Shown here piece after piece: positions 8,519 to 9,631 of a stretch of 9,631 bases of DNA (its first letter is position 1; the number at the start of each line of letters is the position of its first letter). The stretch covers positions 1 to 9,631 of the forward strand of contig NZ_AKIL01000036.1 of NCBI RefSeq assembly GCF_000309485.1. The letters are read 5' to 3'. The position numbers and the translations under genes are program-made. The notes beneath the pieces are model-generated. The model was not told the origin of the DNA. It saw only the letters and a list, made by a program, of their open reading frames with translations, and made no database searches. Origin of the DNA: Milkweed yellows phytoplasma str. MW1. Lineage in GTDB: Bacteria; Bacillota_I; Bacilli_A; Acholeplasmatales; Acholeplasmataceae.

Positions 8519-9559
8519 TTATTCCAATTTATAATTATTTTTATCATATAGCTGCGACAAATGAGCGGATAAATATTCCAAAAGAGGGACAATTTCTTGA
8601 AAATTCATGATAGTCGGTCCTAAAATAGCAATTGATCCTTTTTCATTTTCATTAATATCATAAGGAATAGAAATAATCATAAATTTATTGTACGGCATTA
8701 AGCTAATTTGATTAGCGAATTTATAAATAACTTCTTCATAATTAAAAAAAATTCTGTTTAATTCTTCATTTTCTAATATTTTAAAAATGTCTTTCGCGGA
8801 TGTAAGGTCTTTGCATTCCGAATTATCGTAAAAATTAGAAACACCATATACATAAAAATTATCAGTCGCAAAATTATAAAAGGTTTCGACCAAAGATTGT
8901 ACCAGTTGTTCTTTATATTCGGTATATGATGCAAAAACGGTAGCAACAATATCGCTTTTCAGAATTTCTATTGCTTCATATAAATATTTACCAATTAACA
9001 AATGATTTAATTCAGAAAATATTATTTGCAAATCTTGCAATGACAATTCGCTATCTTTTTCTAAAACAATATTTTGATGTTGAACATTGCCATTATCGGT
9101 CACAATCAAAATAAGGGCTTGTTCTAAATTTAAAGGAATCAAATCGATTTTATTAATTTTATTAGTTTTTAAAACATCAGGACCTATCATTAAAGTCGCA
9201 TAATTAGTTAAATTACTTAATAGCTCTAAAACTTCTTTAATAATTTTTTCTTTATTTAAACTTTTTTTATTTAAAATTTGGTCAAATAAAGAAATCATTT
9301 TAATAGTTTCATTATTGCGTGTTATTAAATTATTAAAATAAAAAGCATAGCCTTTTAAAGAAGGTATTCTGCCGCTAGATTTATGAGTTTTTTTTAAATA
9401 ACCTTTTTTTTCCAATTGTGCCATATCATAACGAATAGTAGCGCTGGAAAAATTTAAATAAGGCAAACTCGCTATCAATTTAGAACCAACAGGTTGATCT
9501 TCTTTGGAATAATTTTCAACAACGGCCTTTAAAATCAATCTTTTTCTATCAGAAAGCAA
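8519..9559 (-). CDS. hrcA: Heat-inducible transcription repressor HrcA
   Basis: HrcA binds CIRCE operators and represses the dnaK and groEL operons; after heat shock, competition for chaperonin lowers its activity. The 346-residue protein has the winged-helix N-terminal region with QPVGSKLIAS, LNFSSATIRYDMAQLEKKGYL and SSGRIPSLKGY (residues about 22-75). A central GAF-like part follows, and the C-terminal ILGPTIMNFQEIVPLLEYLS ends the conserved region. The TTG at 9559 gives MLSDRKRLILKAV, matching the MLT/SxRQxxIL start of homologues, and lies seven bases after AGGAG. A GTG at 9577 would extend the frame but overlaps the CIRCE operator and precedes the ribosome site. First gene of the operon; it is preceded by CIRCE and a consensus promoter, so it represses itself. 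Confidence 0.97.
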   Translation of the reverse strand: MLSDRKRLILKAVVENYSKEDQPVGSKLIASLPYLNFSSATIRYDMAQLEKKGYLKKTHKSSGRIPSLKGYAFYFNNLITRNNETIKMISLFDQILNKKSLNKEKIIKEVLELLSNLTNYATLMIGPDVLKTNKINKIDLIPLNLEQALILIVTDNGNVQHQNIVLEKDSELSLQDLQIIFSELNHLLIGKYLYEAIEILKSDIVATVFASYTEYKEQLVQSLVETFYNFATDNFYVYGVSNFYDNSECKDLTSAKDIFKILENEELNRIFFNYEEVIYKFANQISLMPYNKFMIISIPYDINENEKGSIAILGPTIMNFQEIVPLLEYLSAHLSQLYDKNNYKLE

Positions 9560-9566
9560 AACAATA

Positions 9567-9571
9567 CTCCT
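9567..9571 (-). promoter_or_regulatory. Ribosome binding site AGGAG that sets the TTG start of hrcA
   Basis: AGGAG on the minus strand is seven bases before TTG at 9559 and touches the edge of the CIRCE operator. It excludes the upstream GTG at 9577, which would place this site inside the coding sequence. Confidence 0.8.
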
Positions 9572-9597
9572 TGGCACTCATTTAATATGACTGCTAA
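9571..9597 (-). promoter_or_regulatory. CIRCE operator (HrcA binding site)
   Basis: On the minus strand TTAGCAGTC is followed by nine bases and GAGTGCCAA. The family consensus is TTAGCACTC-N9-GAGTGCTAA, so each half has one change (C to G in the left, T to C in the right), and the spacing is exact. It overlaps the expected transcription start and lies directly upstream of hrcA, consistent with autorepression of hrcA-grpE-dnaK-dnaJ. Confidence 0.93.
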
Positions 9598-9601
9598 TAG
9601 T

Positions 9602-9630
9602 ATTATATTAATTTTTATATCAAATGTCAA
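9602..9630 (-). promoter_or_regulatory. Consensus sigma-A promoter of the hrcA-grpE-dnaK-dnaJ operon
   Basis: On the minus strand TTGACA (9630-9625), a 17-bp spacer and TATAAT (9607-9602) are a perfect match to the housekeeping consensus. Transcription should start near 9595, within the left half of CIRCE, so bound HrcA would block initiation. Confidence 0.93.
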
Positions 9631-9631
9631 G

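Noticed and set aside
9557..9577. GTG start of hrcA at 9577
   Set aside because: It lies inside the CIRCE operator and upstream of the AGGAG site; homologues begin at the MLxxR segment encoded from TTG 9559.

Overview
The window is a strongly AT-rich stretch of bacterial chromosome, with coding capacity almost entirely on the minus strand. Gene content and style point to a wall-less Firmicute relative of the Acholeplasmatales, most likely a 'Candidatus Phytoplasma'. The evidence is the compact hrcA-grpE-dnaK-dnaJ heat-shock cluster controlled by CIRCE, salvage of lipoate instead of visible synthesis, an ECF-type membrane component, Firmicute-type RecU, and two RNase J-family genes. Tryptophan is TGG and no long frame needs TGA to be read through, so the code is standard. 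That argues against Mycoplasma/Spiroplasma. The organism assignment is inference; no rRNA is present.

Layout, reading the minus strand from the right edge. A textbook sigma-A promoter (TTGACA, 17 bp, TATAAT; 9602-9630) is followed by an imperfect CIRCE operator (9571-9597). Then come hrcA (TTG start at 9559), grpE and dnaK, the last two overlapping by 17 bp. A hairpin (5876-5908) separates dnaK from dnaJ. The dnaJ reading frame is complete from its J domain onward, but it is out of frame with its only plausible start codon because of a 13-A homopolymer. A large inverted repeat (4606-4700) ends the chaperone operon.

Next come lplA (lipoate-protein ligase) and a six-helix membrane protein resembling an ECF transporter substrate-binding (S) component, a possible lipoate salvage pair. 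The S-component gene converges on the only plus-strand gene, recU (Holliday-junction resolvase), and the two share a hairpin terminator at 2813-2856. recU is divergent from a tandem RNase J pair. The first member (423-2108) keeps the RNase J fold but has lost nearly every catalytic metal ligand. The second (367 to the left edge, truncated by the window) has an intact HGHEDH motif. Together they look like an RNase J1/J2 arrangement in which one subunit is a pseudoenzyme.

Most genes are ordinary housekeeping genes. The points that deserve attention are the dnaJ A-tract frameshift, the dead RNase J paralogue beside a live one, and metal-binding-like additions to two chaperones: a Cys/His-bearing GrpE N-terminal extension and a His-alternating DnaK tail. 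The putative lipoate uptake pair and a 15-bp direct repeat flanking a -10 element in the recU upstream region are also worth a look. I see no mobile element, CRISPR array, tRNA or rRNA, and no gene-free stretch longer than about 140 bp.
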